Shown here: positions 8,236-16,852 of the stretch, piece by piece
Position numbering within the stretch: the first letter of the stretch is position 1
Layout: every line of letters starts with the position of its first letter
From: Peribacillus simplex
Lineage (GTDB): Bacteria > Bacillota > Bacilli > Bacillales > DSM-1321
Length of the DNA stretch: 64,000 bases
Assembly (NCBI RefSeq): GCF_900156045.1
Contig: NZ_FTMX01000004.1
Span: 372,001-436,000 of the forward strand
Reading direction: 5' to 3'
The notes under the pieces: generated by a model
What the model was told of the DNA's origin: nothing
Database searches by the model: none
What the model saw: the letters and a program-made list of their open reading frames with translations, nothing else
Made by a program: the position numbers and the translations under genes

Positions 8236-9513
8236 ATGCGTTGGGTTGTTCTCATTCTATTATTCCTTGGGGCCGTCATCAACTTTGCGGATAAATCGAT
8301 CGTGGGTCTCGCAGCTGTTCCCATCATGAAGGAATTCAATCTTAGCTATGCGGAGTGGGGCCTTGTTGGAAGCAGTTATTATTGGCTCTACCCAGTAACA
8401 GGGATTTTTGGGGCAGCATGGGCTGATCGGCTGGGGGCTAAAAAAGTGCTTGGGTTCATCATGCTGACATGGACTGTTTTGCAATTCGGCGTTTTAGCCA
8501 TCACCGCACTTCCATTATTGATTCTATATAGGATTTTACTGGGCGCATTCGAAGGACCTTATAGCCCAATCGCTTACAGTCATGCCGATAAGTGGTTTCC
8601 ACCGAAACTGAAAGGCTTTGCCAATTCGGTAGTGGTTGGCGGAGGAACCGTTGGTGCGATGATCGTGGCACCGATCCTCGTTTCTTTAATTACGATATTC
8701 GGCTGGAAGGCTGCCTTTGCCGCCCTTGGTGGAGCAAGCCTTGTTTGGTTCTTCCTCTTTCAATTTTTAACAAAGGAAAATCCAGTTGAAGTATATGAAA
8801 ACGTACAAAAGAAAAAGAAAGTGAAACTAGAAAAAATAAAAGTGAAAGACTTTTTGTTGCTAATGGCTTCACCTACTGCTTTGTTTACTACGCTTGCATA
8901 TTTTTCAACGTATATTTTAGTTGTTTGGTTTTCTGTTTGGCTCCCGATTTATTTAGTGGAAGCCGTAAAAATGACTCCAGGTCAAATGGGAACCAGTGTT
9001 GCAATAATCGGAGTCGTTTCCGTATGTATTTATATGGGTGTTTCGATGGTGTCTGATCAATTATTCAAGAAGAATCAGAATTGGCGGTCATCGAGGGTAT
9101 TTGTCGTCGCGGGCGCCATGATTCTTGGTGCATTGTTCTTTTCCTCAATCATGGTATTTCAAAATCCAATCTGGGTAATCGTCGCCATGTGTTTAGCAAA
9201 GGGCCTTACATATGCAATTTTACCGATCGGACCAACGATCATGATCAATGAAATGCAAGAGCGGGGGGGATTGATGACAAGCATCTTAACATCATCAGGA
9301 AATATAGCGGGCATTATTGCACCTCTATTAACTGGCTATATCATAAGTTTAGCAGGAGGAAATGAGTTATTGGGATATAACTTATCGATATTGTTCATGG
9401 CCATCCTTGTCCTGGCTTTTGGCATCCTGTTTGCGATATTCGTTAAACCAGCCAAATCAAAAGGGAAACATGAAAATAAAAGTTCGGATAACTATGACCT
9501 TAGGTCCTCATAA
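8236..9513 (+). CDS. MFS transporter, anion:cation symporter-like
   Basis: A 425-residue carrier with about twelve membrane helices in two halves split by a Lys-rich loop near residues 190-205. The first helix contains INFADKSIVGLA and the loop 2-3 motif GAAWADRLGAKK, both typical of the organic anion (ACS) branch of MFS. The ATG follows GAGGAGGG with good spacing. Because it lies inside the acyl-CoA operon, just after a ligase, it probably imports the acid that the ligases activate. A small hairpin GGTTTC / GAAACC at 8163-8180 lies in the 85-base gap before it. Substrate is not known. Confidence 0.85.
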   Translation: MRWVVLILLFLGAVINFADKSIVGLAAVPIMKEFNLSYAEWGLVGSSYYWLYPVTGIFGAAWADRLGAKKVLGFIMLTWTVLQFGVLAITALPLLILYRILLGAFEGPYSPIAYSHADKWFPPKLKGFANSVVVGGGTVGAMIVAPILVSLITIFGWKAAFAALGGASLVWFFLFQFLTKENPVEVYENVQKKKKVKLEKIKVKDFLLLMASPTALFTTLAYFSTYILVVWFSVWLPIYLVEAVKMTPGQMGTSVAIIGVVSVCIYMGVSMVSDQLFKKNQNWRSSRVFVVAGAMILGALFFSSIMVFQNPIWVIVAMCLAKGLTYAILPIGPTIMINEMQERGGLMTSILTSSGNIAGIIAPLLTGYIISLAGGNELLGYNLSILFMAILVLAFGILFAIFVKPAKSKGKHENKSSDNYDLRSS

Positions 9514-9607
9514 GCAAGGTAGAACCTGCTTACATTCAATGAAACTAGTGAAATGAAGGAATGCTTTCTAATGGGTGTTTAAAAAAGGAAAAGGAGCGGA
9601 TGGGAAA

Positions 9608-10780
9608 ATGAATAGAGATGCCGTCATAGTTTCTGCAGTTCGAACAGCAATTGGAAAACAGGGAGGTGCACTTGCATCGGTTCCCGCCCACGCATTTGGA
9701 GCAGTAGTGATGAAAGAAGCCATAAAACGGGCGAATGTCGAACCCCGAATTATAGATGATGTAATCATGGGGAATGTGTTAAGCGGAGGTGGAAACATTG
9801 CCAGGTTAACGGCGCTGGAAACAGGCCTCTCGATTTCTCTTCCGGGACTGACTGTCGACCGTCAATGCGGCTCGGGAATAAATGCTGTCAACTTGGCTGC
9901 ACAAGCGATCCGTGCAGGCGAAGGCGATGTCTATATAGCCGGTGGGGTCGAGAGCATGAGCAGGGCGCCATACTTGATGGATCGTCCGGAAAAAGCATAC
10001 AGTGCAAAGCCGCCGCAGTTCAGAAAATCACGGTTGTCCCCAAAAGAGATTGGCGATCCCCCGATGGGAATCACGGCTGAAAACTTAGCGGAAAAATATG
10101 AGGTCAGCAGGGAAGAACAAGATGAATTCGCTCTACAAAGCCAAAAAAAGATGGCCAGAGCAGTGGAAGAGGGCCGTTTCAATGAGCAAATTGCGCCTAT
10201 TCACATTCCCGTCAGAAAAGGCGACGATATTGAATTTAAATTGGATGAACATCCACGTCCGCAAATAACGAAAGAAGGGCTAGCCAAATTATCACCTGCG
10301 TTTTTAGAAGGCGGTTCCGTGACTGCAGGCAATAGTTCGGGATTGAATGATGCCGCCTCGGCCCTGGTCATAATGTCGAGGGAGAAAGCGGTGGAATTGG
10401 GGATTAAGCCTTTAGCGACAATAAGGGCACAGGCCGTTGCAGGGGTAGATCCAAATTATATGGGAATAGGACCTGTTCCCGCTATAAGAAAGGTAATGGA
10501 GAATTCAGGTCTTTCTTTAAATGAGATGGACATCATTGAAATTAATGAGGCCTTCGCCGCTCAAGTCATTGCTTGCAATAGGGAGCTTGATATGAATCCC
10601 GCAAGAGTGAATGTGAACGGGGGAGCCATTGCACATGGACATCCACTGGGGGCGACTGGTGCCATCCTCATTACGAAAGCGGTTTATGAATTGAAGCGTT
10701 CTGCCGCAAGGTTTGCTCTTATTACAGCTTGCATTGGAGGCGGGCAGGGAATTGCTACGATCATTGAACGTGAAGCCTGA
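9608..10780 (+). CDS. Acetyl-CoA acetyltransferase (thiolase), first copy
   Basis: Thiolase-fold enzyme of 390 residues that joins or cleaves acetyl-CoA units. Nucleophile Cys87 lies in DRQCGSGINAV, the HGHPLGATGA motif gives His345, and the second cysteine is Cys375 in ACIGGGQG, matching the Cys-His-Cys set of the family. I place the start at ATG 9608 ([13 protein letters not shown], the usual thiolase beginning) rather than an upstream GTG at 9575, since AAGGAG lies at 9590-9595 inside that extension. It is co-directional with the MFS gene and acyl-CoA dehydrogenase. Its paralogue is at 12136. It could be degradative (beta-ketothiolase) or biosynthetic. Confidence 0.9.
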   Translation: MNRDAVIVSAVRTAIGKQGGALASVPAHAFGAVVMKEAIKRANVEPRIIDDVIMGNVLSGGGNIARLTALETGLSISLPGLTVDRQCGSGINAVNLAAQAIRAGEGDVYIAGGVESMSRAPYLMDRPEKAYSAKPPQFRKSRLSPKEIGDPPMGITAENLAEKYEVSREEQDEFALQSQKKMARAVEEGRFNEQIAPIHIPVRKGDDIEFKLDEHPRPQITKEGLAKLSPAFLEGGSVTAGNSSGLNDAASALVIMSREKAVELGIKPLATIRAQAVAGVDPNYMGIGPVPAIRKVMENSGLSLNEMDIIEINEAFAAQVIACNRELDMNPARVNVNGGAIAHGHPLGATGAILITKAVYELKRSAARFALITACIGGGQGIATIIEREA

Positions 10781-10913
10781 TTTTGTAAGAGTGTGGACTC
10801 CAATTTACCACAAAGCAATGAATTCCATTGAATGATTAATTGATAAAGCCCTATATGCCCTATGAAGAAAACTTGTAAATGGCTATTCATGAACAGAACT
10901 AAGGAGGAATGAA

Positions 10914-12065
10914 ATGATGACAATCACTTTAACCAAGGAAATGCAGCAAATGAAGGAAATGATCCGTAATTTTGTTGAAAGGGAAGTGGAGCCCTATGCC
11001 ATACAAATTGAGGAAGAAGATGCAATCCCGGAGCATTTGGTGGAAAAAGCAAAAGACCTTGGCTTATTCGGGATAAGCATTCCAGAACAATACGGTGGAA
11101 TTGGCTTGAATGCAGTTGGAAAGGCAACCGTATTAGAGCAGTTAGGAAGGACCCATAATGGATTCGTTTCATTAATAAGCGCCCACACCGGGATTGGGAG
11201 TACAGGTCTGGTTAAACTTGCATCCGAATATTTGAAAAATAAATATTTGCCTGAAATGGCAGCAGGCACGAAAATTGGCGCCTTTGCTTTATCTGAACCA
11301 GGAGCGGGATCTGATGCAACCAATTTGGCAACAACTGCAGAAAAGAAGGGTGATTACTGGGTGATGAACGGGACGAAACATTTCATCACGAATGGGCCGA
11401 TAGCTGATGTCTATACCGTATTTGCTTTAACGGATAAAGATAAAGGAGCAAAGGGAGGGATTACAGCTTTTTTAGTAGAAAGAGATTTTCCTGGTTTAAT
11501 TGTCGGCAAAAAGGACAAAAAGATGGGGTTAAGGGGATCATATACTTCACAGGTCATTTTCGAGGATTGTATCATACCTGAAGAAAATGTTATCGGCGAA
11601 GTTGGAATGGGATATATCTCTGCCTTGAAAATTTTAGGTGAAGGGCGTGTAGGTTTGGCTGCAAGATCAGTGGGATCAAGCGGTAAATTGATTGAATTAT
11701 CAGCCAAATACGCAAAAGAGCGCATTCAATTCGGCAAACCAATTGCGGACAACCAAGCGATTCAATGGATGCTTGCTGATATGGCAACCGAAACGGAAGC
11801 CGCAAGAGCATTGACGATGATGGCGGCACAAAAGATTGATGAAGGAAAAAAAGTGATAAAGGAAGCATCAATGGCAAAGCTGTTCGCTTCAGACGTTTTT
11901 AATCGGGTCGCGGATAAAGCGGTTCAAATTCATGGCGGAATGGGATATATGGCTGAATATCCAGTTGAACGTTTTTATCGGGATGCCCGCATAACGAAGA
12001 TCTATGAAGGAACGAATGAAATCCAACGTTTAATCATAGCGAGGAATGTCTTGGAAGAGTGTTGA
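10914..12065 (+). CDS. Acyl-CoA dehydrogenase
   Basis: FAD enzyme of 383 residues that introduces the trans-2 double bond in an acyl-CoA. It has the three family domains: an N-terminal helical part, the central beta domain with AFALSEPGAGSDATN and WVMNGTKHFITNG, and the C-terminal helical part with the QFGKPIADNQAIQ and IHGGMGYMAEYPVERFYRDARI signatures. The catalytic base is Glu365 in YEGTNEIQRL, the position used by short-chain type enzymes. Start ATG 10914 follows AAGGAGG. It lies between the two thiolases. No electron transfer flavoprotein gene is in the window. Confidence 0.93.
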   Translation: MMTITLTKEMQQMKEMIRNFVEREVEPYAIQIEEEDAIPEHLVEKAKDLGLFGISIPEQYGGIGLNAVGKATVLEQLGRTHNGFVSLISAHTGIGSTGLVKLASEYLKNKYLPEMAAGTKIGAFALSEPGAGSDATNLATTAEKKGDYWVMNGTKHFITNGPIADVYTVFALTDKDKGAKGGITAFLVERDFPGLIVGKKDKKMGLRGSYTSQVIFEDCIIPEENVIGEVGMGYISALKILGEGRVGLAARSVGSSGKLIELSAKYAKERIQFGKPIADNQAIQWMLADMATETEAARALTMMAAQKIDEGKKVIKEASMAKLFASDVFNRVADKAVQIHGGMGYMAEYPVERFYRDARITKIYEGTNEIQRLIIARNVLEEC

Positions 12066-12135
12066 GTGTTTACTGTTTTATTCGGGCAGGTAATCTTGTG
12101 CCAATGAATCTGGATTTTCAAGGGGGAGGAACGAA

Positions 12136-13320
12136 ATGGGAGAAGATATCGTAATCGTTAGTGCTGTTCGAACACCGATTGGAAGGTACGGTGGAGCATT
12201 TAAAGAGATTAGTTCCGGTCATTTGGCGAGCGTAGCGATCAAAGAAGCGATCAAGCGAGCGAATATTGCAGCAGAACAAGTGGATGAAGTCATTTTCGGG
12301 GAGGTTAGGCAAACGACCGAATCCTCGAATGTCGCGAGAGTGGCAGCTCTGCGCTCAGGGATTCCCGAGTCTGCACCGGCTTTTACAGTAAATCGGTTAT
12401 GTGCATCTGGAATGCAGGCCATCACCTCAGCAGCACAGCAGATAATTTCAGGTCAGGCAAATATAGTCGTTGCCGGCGGTACGGAAAGCATGAGCCGCGC
12501 ACCGCTTTATTTAAGAAGTGCCCGTTTTGGAGGAGACAGGACCAAGCTAGTGGATTCCAATACAGAAGCTGGACAGCAACCTCAAGAAATTTACGGAAAA
12601 AGTTTAGGGATGGGAATCACCGCTGAAAATGTCGCACAACGATACAGCATTTCCAGGGAAGAACAAGATGCTTTTTCAGTGGAAAGTCAACGAAGAGCGG
12701 CGCAAGCGATAGAAGAAGGAAAGTTCAAGGATGAGATCGTTCCTGTTCAAGTCTCTGACAGGAAGAGTACGGTTACCATTGAAACGGATGAATATCCACG
12801 TCCGGAAACCACAATGGAAAAACTTGCAAGCTTAAAACCCGCATTCAGGGAAAATGGAACCGTCACTGCAGGGAATGCCTGTGGCCGTAATGACGGGGCT
12901 GCTGCATTGGTATTAATGAAGGAGAGTGAAGCGAAACGGTTACAAATACAACCAATCGCTAAGATTGTCGATTGGGCGACCGCGGGAGTTTCTCCAGAAG
13001 TGATGGGAATTGGTCCAGTACCAGCCGTCGGAAAACTTATGGAGCGCACCGGGAAAAAAGTAGAGGAAATTGGGCTTTTCGAATTAAATGAAGCGTTCGC
13101 TTCACAGGCATTGGCAGTAATCCGGGATTTATCGCTAGATGAAAACAAAGTTAATGTAAATGGGGGAGCGATCGCTCTTGGACACCCAGTCGGATCGACG
13201 GGCGCCCGGATCGTGACAACGCTAATTCATGAACTGATTCGCAGGAAAGAAAGATTTGGTGTTGCTACACTTTGTGTTGGCGGCGGACAGGGAATGGCTA
13301 TCATGATCGAAGCGGTATAG
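12136..13320 (+). CDS. Acetyl-CoA acetyltransferase (thiolase), second copy
   Basis: Thiolase of 394 residues with nucleophile Cys89 ([11 protein letters not shown]), His350 in [11 protein letters not shown] and Cys380 in LCVGGGQG. Start ATG 12136 follows GGGGGAGG. It differs from the copy at 9608 throughout, including ALGHPVG where that copy has AHGHPLG, so the two are old paralogues and not a recent duplication. Having two thiolases suggests distinct chain-length ranges, or one acting on the acetoacetyl-CoA end product. It belongs to the same transcription unit as its neighbours, with a hairpin in the gap behind it. Confidence 0.9.
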   Translation: MGEDIVIVSAVRTPIGRYGGAFKEISSGHLASVAIKEAIKRANIAAEQVDEVIFGEVRQTTESSNVARVAALRSGIPESAPAFTVNRLCASGMQAITSAAQQIISGQANIVVAGGTESMSRAPLYLRSARFGGDRTKLVDSNTEAGQQPQEIYGKSLGMGITAENVAQRYSISREEQDAFSVESQRRAAQAIEEGKFKDEIVPVQVSDRKSTVTIETDEYPRPETTMEKLASLKPAFRENGTVTAGNACGRNDGAAALVLMKESEAKRLQIQPIAKIVDWATAGVSPEVMGIGPVPAVGKLMERTGKKVEEIGLFELNEAFASQALAVIRDLSLDENKVNVNGGAIALGHPVGSTGARIVTTLIHELIRRKERFGVATLCVGGGQGMAIMIEAV

Positions 13321-13330
13321 GCCAACGATT

Positions 13331-13363
13331 AAGGAGTGGAAACCCCATACGTTTCTGCTCCTT
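13331..13363 (+). other. Hairpin between thiolase and thioesterase genes
   Basis: Stem AAGGAGTGGAAAC / GTTTCTGCTCCTT, thirteen paired positions with a TG/TG mismatch, seven-base loop, no T-run. It masks an AAGGAG sequence and is more likely an mRNA stability or processing element than a terminator. Confidence 0.45.
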
Positions 13364-13406
13364 TCCGTATATAAGTTGAATCGCGCCAAAGTGAGGGGGA
13401 GGAAGA

Positions 13407-13811
13407 TTGCCTGTTGAAGTGGAAGATATTCGGAATCAATTCGAAAGTAGTGCATTCTTTTCACATATAGGATTTGAAATCATTCGGTTTGAAGAAGGGA
13501 ATGTTACGATAAAGTTGAACATAGAAGAACATCTGCTTAATGTTAATGGAACACTGCACGGGGGCATTCATGCTACCATGCTCGATACCATTCTAGGAAT
13601 GGTGACCCGTTCCGTTACCAAATCCAAAGTCGTTACGACAAGCTTAACTGTACATTATTTAGCCAGCATATCGAGCGGGGAATTATTTGCGGAAGCAAAA
13701 GTCCTTCAAAAAGGATACAAAATTGCCTTTACTGAAGGAGAAATAAAAGATATTGAAGGCAACACAATTGCAAAGGGAACAGGGATTTTTAAAATCATTC
13801 GAGATAAATGA
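13407..13811 (+). CDS. PaaI-type hotdog thioesterase
   Basis: A 134-residue single hotdog domain. The signature NGTLHGGIHATMLDTILGM, with the H-G-G turn and an acidic residue on the following helix, is that of the PaaI/YdiI acyl-CoA thioesterase family. The start is TTG at 13407 after GAGGGGGAGG. Within the acyl-CoA operon it probably releases CoA from intermediates that stall or that are not substrates of the thiolases. A second, unrelated hotdog protein lies at 33450. Confidence 0.85.
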   Translation: MPVEVEDIRNQFESSAFFSHIGFEIIRFEEGNVTIKLNIEEHLLNVNGTLHGGIHATMLDTILGMVTRSVTKSKVVTTSLTVHYLASISSGELFAEAKVLQKGYKIAFTEGEIKDIEGNTIAKGTGIFKIIRDK

Positions 13812-13884
13812 GGCAAGTTTGATCAAGTTGGCTGACAAATGACTATGCTCCATCTTAATTGAAAAAAATGAGGTGTGAAAAAAA

Positions 13885-15483
13885 TTGACCAGAACTTGGC
13901 ATGGATTTTATCCGAAAGAAACCCCTGCTGAAATTGACATTCCTGTATTGTCATTATATGGACTACTTGAACGTTCAGCCCGACTTTATCCAACCTGCAA
14001 AGCTGTAATAGATGGGGATCGGGAAATGACATATATGGAATTAAAGGATGCCTCAGATCGTTTTGCTGTGAATTTAGACAACCGTGGATTTCAAAAAGAC
14101 GATCGTATAGCAATCATGCTGCCAAATTGTCTAGAATATATCATTGCCTATTATGCCATTCATCGTTTGGGAGGTGTGGTCGTTCAAGTGAACCCACTGT
14201 ATCAGACGAGTGAATTGGATTATATATTACGCGATTCCGAAGCCAATTGGTTCATTGGGCGTAAGGAACAACGGGAAAAGTTAGTGCTAACAAGTTTTGC
14301 TGATAGGTTAATGTTCATATCTGCCGAACAATTAATGGAATCTGGAACGGATATATCAAGGAAAGATTATGAACTTCCTGCTCGGGACATCGATCCGAAG
14401 GAAGCTGTGGCTGTACTTCAATATACTGGGGGGACTACAGGGAAATCAAAAGGGGTCATGCTCACGCATTTTAATTTGATCTCGAATGTTTATCAAGACT
14501 TTGCCTTTACGGCAAATGCCCTTCAACTCCAAAGGCCTGGTGAACGGATGCTTGGATTGACCCCATTATTCCATGTATTTGGTAATGGACGATTGAATAG
14601 TGCCATATATGCCGGATCGACTTTTATCACATTAGAGAAATTTGAAATAAACAAGGTGGTGGATTTGATTCGAACACATCGGCCAACCATTTTTCCAGGT
14701 GTCCCTACCATGTATATTGCTTTACTGAATCATCCGGATTTAACGGCGGACGATTTAAGCTGCTTTAAGTACTGCAGCTGTGGTTCAGCCCCGCTCCCGA
14801 TAGAAATCATCCATCAGTTCGAAAAAAAATTACGGGTCACGATATTAGAAGGATTTGGAATGTCGGAAACTTCACCCACTACCCACCGCAATCCAGTCAT
14901 AGGGCAGAAAAAGCCAGGAAGTATCGGAATTCCATACCCAAATACTGACGCTAAAATCGTTGACCTGAAAACAGGCATTGATGAATTGACAGCAGGTGAA
15001 AGAGGCGAACTGATCATTAAAGGTCCGCAAGTAATGAAGGGATATTGGAAAAATTCAGAGGAAACGGCAACGGCTTTGCGGGATGGATGGCTTTATACTG
15101 GGGATATCGCGACGATGGATGAAGAAGGATATTTTTATATCGTAGGCAGGAAGAAAGATATGATCATTGCAAGTGGTTATAATGTTTATCCAATCGAAGT
15201 TGAAGATATTATATATCAGCATCCAGCCGTAAAAGAGACATGTGTATATGGGGTTCCGGATTCATACCGTGGGGAAACGGTAAAAGCGGCCATTGTCTTA
15301 AAGAAAGGAAAGTCAGTTCCGGAGCAAGAAATCAGGGAGTTTTGCGTGCAACGATTGGCCAGATACAAAGTGCCGCGAAGTTTTGAGTTCAGGGAGAAAC
15401 TGCCAAAATCAGCTGTAGGGAAAATATTGCGCAGAATATTAATGGAGGAAGTGACACAGAGCCCTACTGTCGGGGAGAGTTAA
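13885..15483 (+). CDS. Long-chain fatty acid-CoA ligase, second copy in operon
   Basis: AMP-forming acyl-CoA synthetase of 532 residues, the same length as the ligase at 6552. YTGGTTGKSKG is at about residues 180-190, the hinge GRKKDMIIASGYNVYPIEVE near 430-450 and PKSAVGKIL near 505. The start is TTG at 13885 after GAGGTGTG. It ends the seven-gene run and is followed by a long hairpin. Compared with the 6552 ligase the core is similar but the middle section that shapes the acyl pocket differs, which suggests another acid range. Confidence 0.9.
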   Translation: MTRTWHGFYPKETPAEIDIPVLSLYGLLERSARLYPTCKAVIDGDREMTYMELKDASDRFAVNLDNRGFQKDDRIAIMLPNCLEYIIAYYAIHRLGGVVVQVNPLYQTSELDYILRDSEANWFIGRKEQREKLVLTSFADRLMFISAEQLMESGTDISRKDYELPARDIDPKEAVAVLQYTGGTTGKSKGVMLTHFNLISNVYQDFAFTANALQLQRPGERMLGLTPLFHVFGNGRLNSAIYAGSTFITLEKFEINKVVDLIRTHRPTIFPGVPTMYIALLNHPDLTADDLSCFKYCSCGSAPLPIEIIHQFEKKLRVTILEGFGMSETSPTTHRNPVIGQKKPGSIGIPYPNTDAKIVDLKTGIDELTAGERGELIIKGPQVMKGYWKNSEETATALRDGWLYTGDIATMDEEGYFYIVGRKKDMIIASGYNVYPIEVEDIIYQHPAVKETCVYGVPDSYRGETVKAAIVLKKGKSVPEQEIREFCVQRLARYKVPRSFEFREKLPKSAVGKILRRILMEEVTQSPTVGES

Positions 15484-15514
15484 GCATTTCATTTATCTTT
15501 AGGGAACTCATATG

Positions 15515-15566
15515 AAACCCTAAATAAGTGAAACCTTTATTCGAGGTTCCACTTATTTAAGGTTTT
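15515..15566. terminator. Long convergent terminator
   Basis: A long imperfect stem AAACCcTAAATAAGTGaAACCT pairs with its partner ending AAGGTTTT, seven-base loop. It lies between the acyl-CoA operon and the minus-strand gene that ends at 15593, so it serves both. Confidence 0.75.
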
Positions 15567-15592
15567 CCATCATTTTTTTATAGACTATAAAA

Positions 15593-16387
15593 CTACTTTC
15601 CTTTTAGGGGAATCTCAAATGAAGTCCCCTCCACCAATAATTCATGAGACTCACCATCCGCAATATCATCGGTAGTGAATGCAAATGAATCGAGCCGTTC
15701 GAAGTTTTCCTCGGGATCAACCAAAAGGCCAATTGTGCCATTTCTTTTTTCTCCTGGTTGGTAATCTGATCGGCTTACTTTTTTTGTCCCCATAAATGTA
15801 TCCCCGGAATGGATGAAATTTTTAGAAGGTACATCATATGTAAGATCATCATTGAAAGTAACATTTTCCATGCTGAAGAACTGAAGTTCCTTCGTATCTT
15901 TATTTTCCACGGAATAAGTTATCTCTAGATAGGAAACCTTTTCATCAATATCCGTTTTAGACAACGCAGCCCGTTGATCGATTTCCTCCATGGATAAATT
16001 CTCTTTATAATATATCGAATAGGCCTCTTCAAAACTCAATCCCGTATAGGACTTGAGCTCCTCCTTTGCTTCATCTGTGAGTGAAGACAATTGAATCCTG
16101 CGGATATCCTTGATTGTGATGACCATTGGTGCCAATTCAAATGACTCATTAATGGACTTCGTTTCTAGTAATGTGAATGTTCCCCAATTTTTTTGGCGGA
16201 CCTTATCGCCGACTTGTTCTAGATGGATCCCGCCATATTCCTGCACCTCAGGAATTTTGGTCTCCTTGGCTTCCGCATTTTTTCCTTTTTCCTTTTTCTC
16301 GCTCTCGAAATAATTGAAGGCAATTACACCTAATAAAATAAGCAATAATCCAACAATTGCAGAGATGATCCACCGTTTATGGATAAT
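15593..16387 (-). CDS. Membrane-anchored extracytoplasmic protein, unknown function
   Basis: The product has one N-terminal membrane helix (WIISAIVGLLLILLGVIAF), a Lys/Glu-rich linker (ESEKKEKGKNAEAKE) and a soluble beta-rich domain of about 190 residues probably outside the cell. I do not recognise the family. The start is a puzzle. In frame there is no ATG or GTG before the membrane helix; an ATT at 16385-16387 sits six bases after a TAAGGAG (16394-16400), while a nearby ATG (16389-16391) is out of frame and only two bases from that site. Either ATT is used, or one base has been gained in AATT. A TTG at 16345 would cut the helix. Single gene, convergent with the acyl-CoA operon. Confidence 0.6.
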   Translation of the reverse strand: MIHKRWIISAIVGLLLILLGVIAFNYFESEKKEKGKNAEAKETKIPEVQEYGGIHLEQVGDKVRQKNWGTFTLLETKSINESFELAPMVITIKDIRRIQLSSLTDEAKEELKSYTGLSFEEAYSIYYKENLSMEEIDQRAALSKTDIDEKVSYLEITYSVENKDTKELQFFSMENVTFNDDLTYDVPSKNFIHSGDTFMGTKKVSRSDYQPGEKRNGTIGLLVDPEENFERLDSFAFTTDDIADGESHELLVEGTSFEIPLKGK

Positions 16388-16532
16388 TCATCACTCCTTA
16401 TCTTAAACCATTGATGTCATAAACTATAATATACCATTTTTTCGCAAATGGCTGATTGGGTAACTGAAGAAATTAAAAGGCATGAGCCTGGTAGACTTCC
16501 GGGTACATGCACTCAACGCTGTGCTTATTTAA

Positions 16533-16715
16533 ATAAAGTGTTTACCTTTTATAATTGGCAATCAATTTGTTGAAACGGTTGGGTCTCATACTTCATTGAA
16601 TAAAAAACAAGCAAAGGAGCTTGCCATCGATTCGATGCAAAATGTCAATCTACCAAATCCCGCGAATCTATTAAAAAGCTATCCTTTTCAACTGTATGAA
16701 CATAAAAGCCGATGA
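16533..16715 (+). pseudogene. Remnant of an OppD/DppD-type peptide ABC transporter ATPase
   Basis: An open stretch without start reads IIGNQFVETVGSHTSLNKKQ, then AKELAIDSMQNVNLPNPANL and LLKSYPFQL before it diverges and stops. In oligopeptide importer ATPases this is the piece between the Q-loop and the LSGG signature, which normally follows SYPFQL directly. Walker A, signature and Walker B are all missing. It is therefore a short internal fragment of a lost gene. Confidence 0.6.
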
Positions 16716-16800
16716 TGAATTGGACAAATAAAGAACTGCTTTACAAAATCTTAACATTGGATTAATGTGGGATTTATATTGAGTGATTATGATTAAACCG

Positions 16801-16830
16801 TAACAAACAGTAATAAACATTAATAATTCC
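16801..16830. promoter_or_regulatory. Helically phased direct repeats before the ABC cassette
   Basis: Three ten-base units in a row: TAACAAACAG, TAATAAACAT and TAATAATTCC, ending 22 bases before the lipoprotein gene. Ten-base spacing puts each unit on the same DNA face. DeoR-family repressors often bind short direct repeats, and a DeoR gene is in this cassette (21670), so this may be its operator. AT-rich chance similarity is possible. Confidence 0.35.
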
Positions 16831-16852
16831 ACATTAAATGGAGGCACTTTTT

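Noticed and set aside
12747..13148. 133-codon minus-strand frame over the second thiolase
   Set aside because: Antisense shadow of a catalytic-motif-bearing thiolase.
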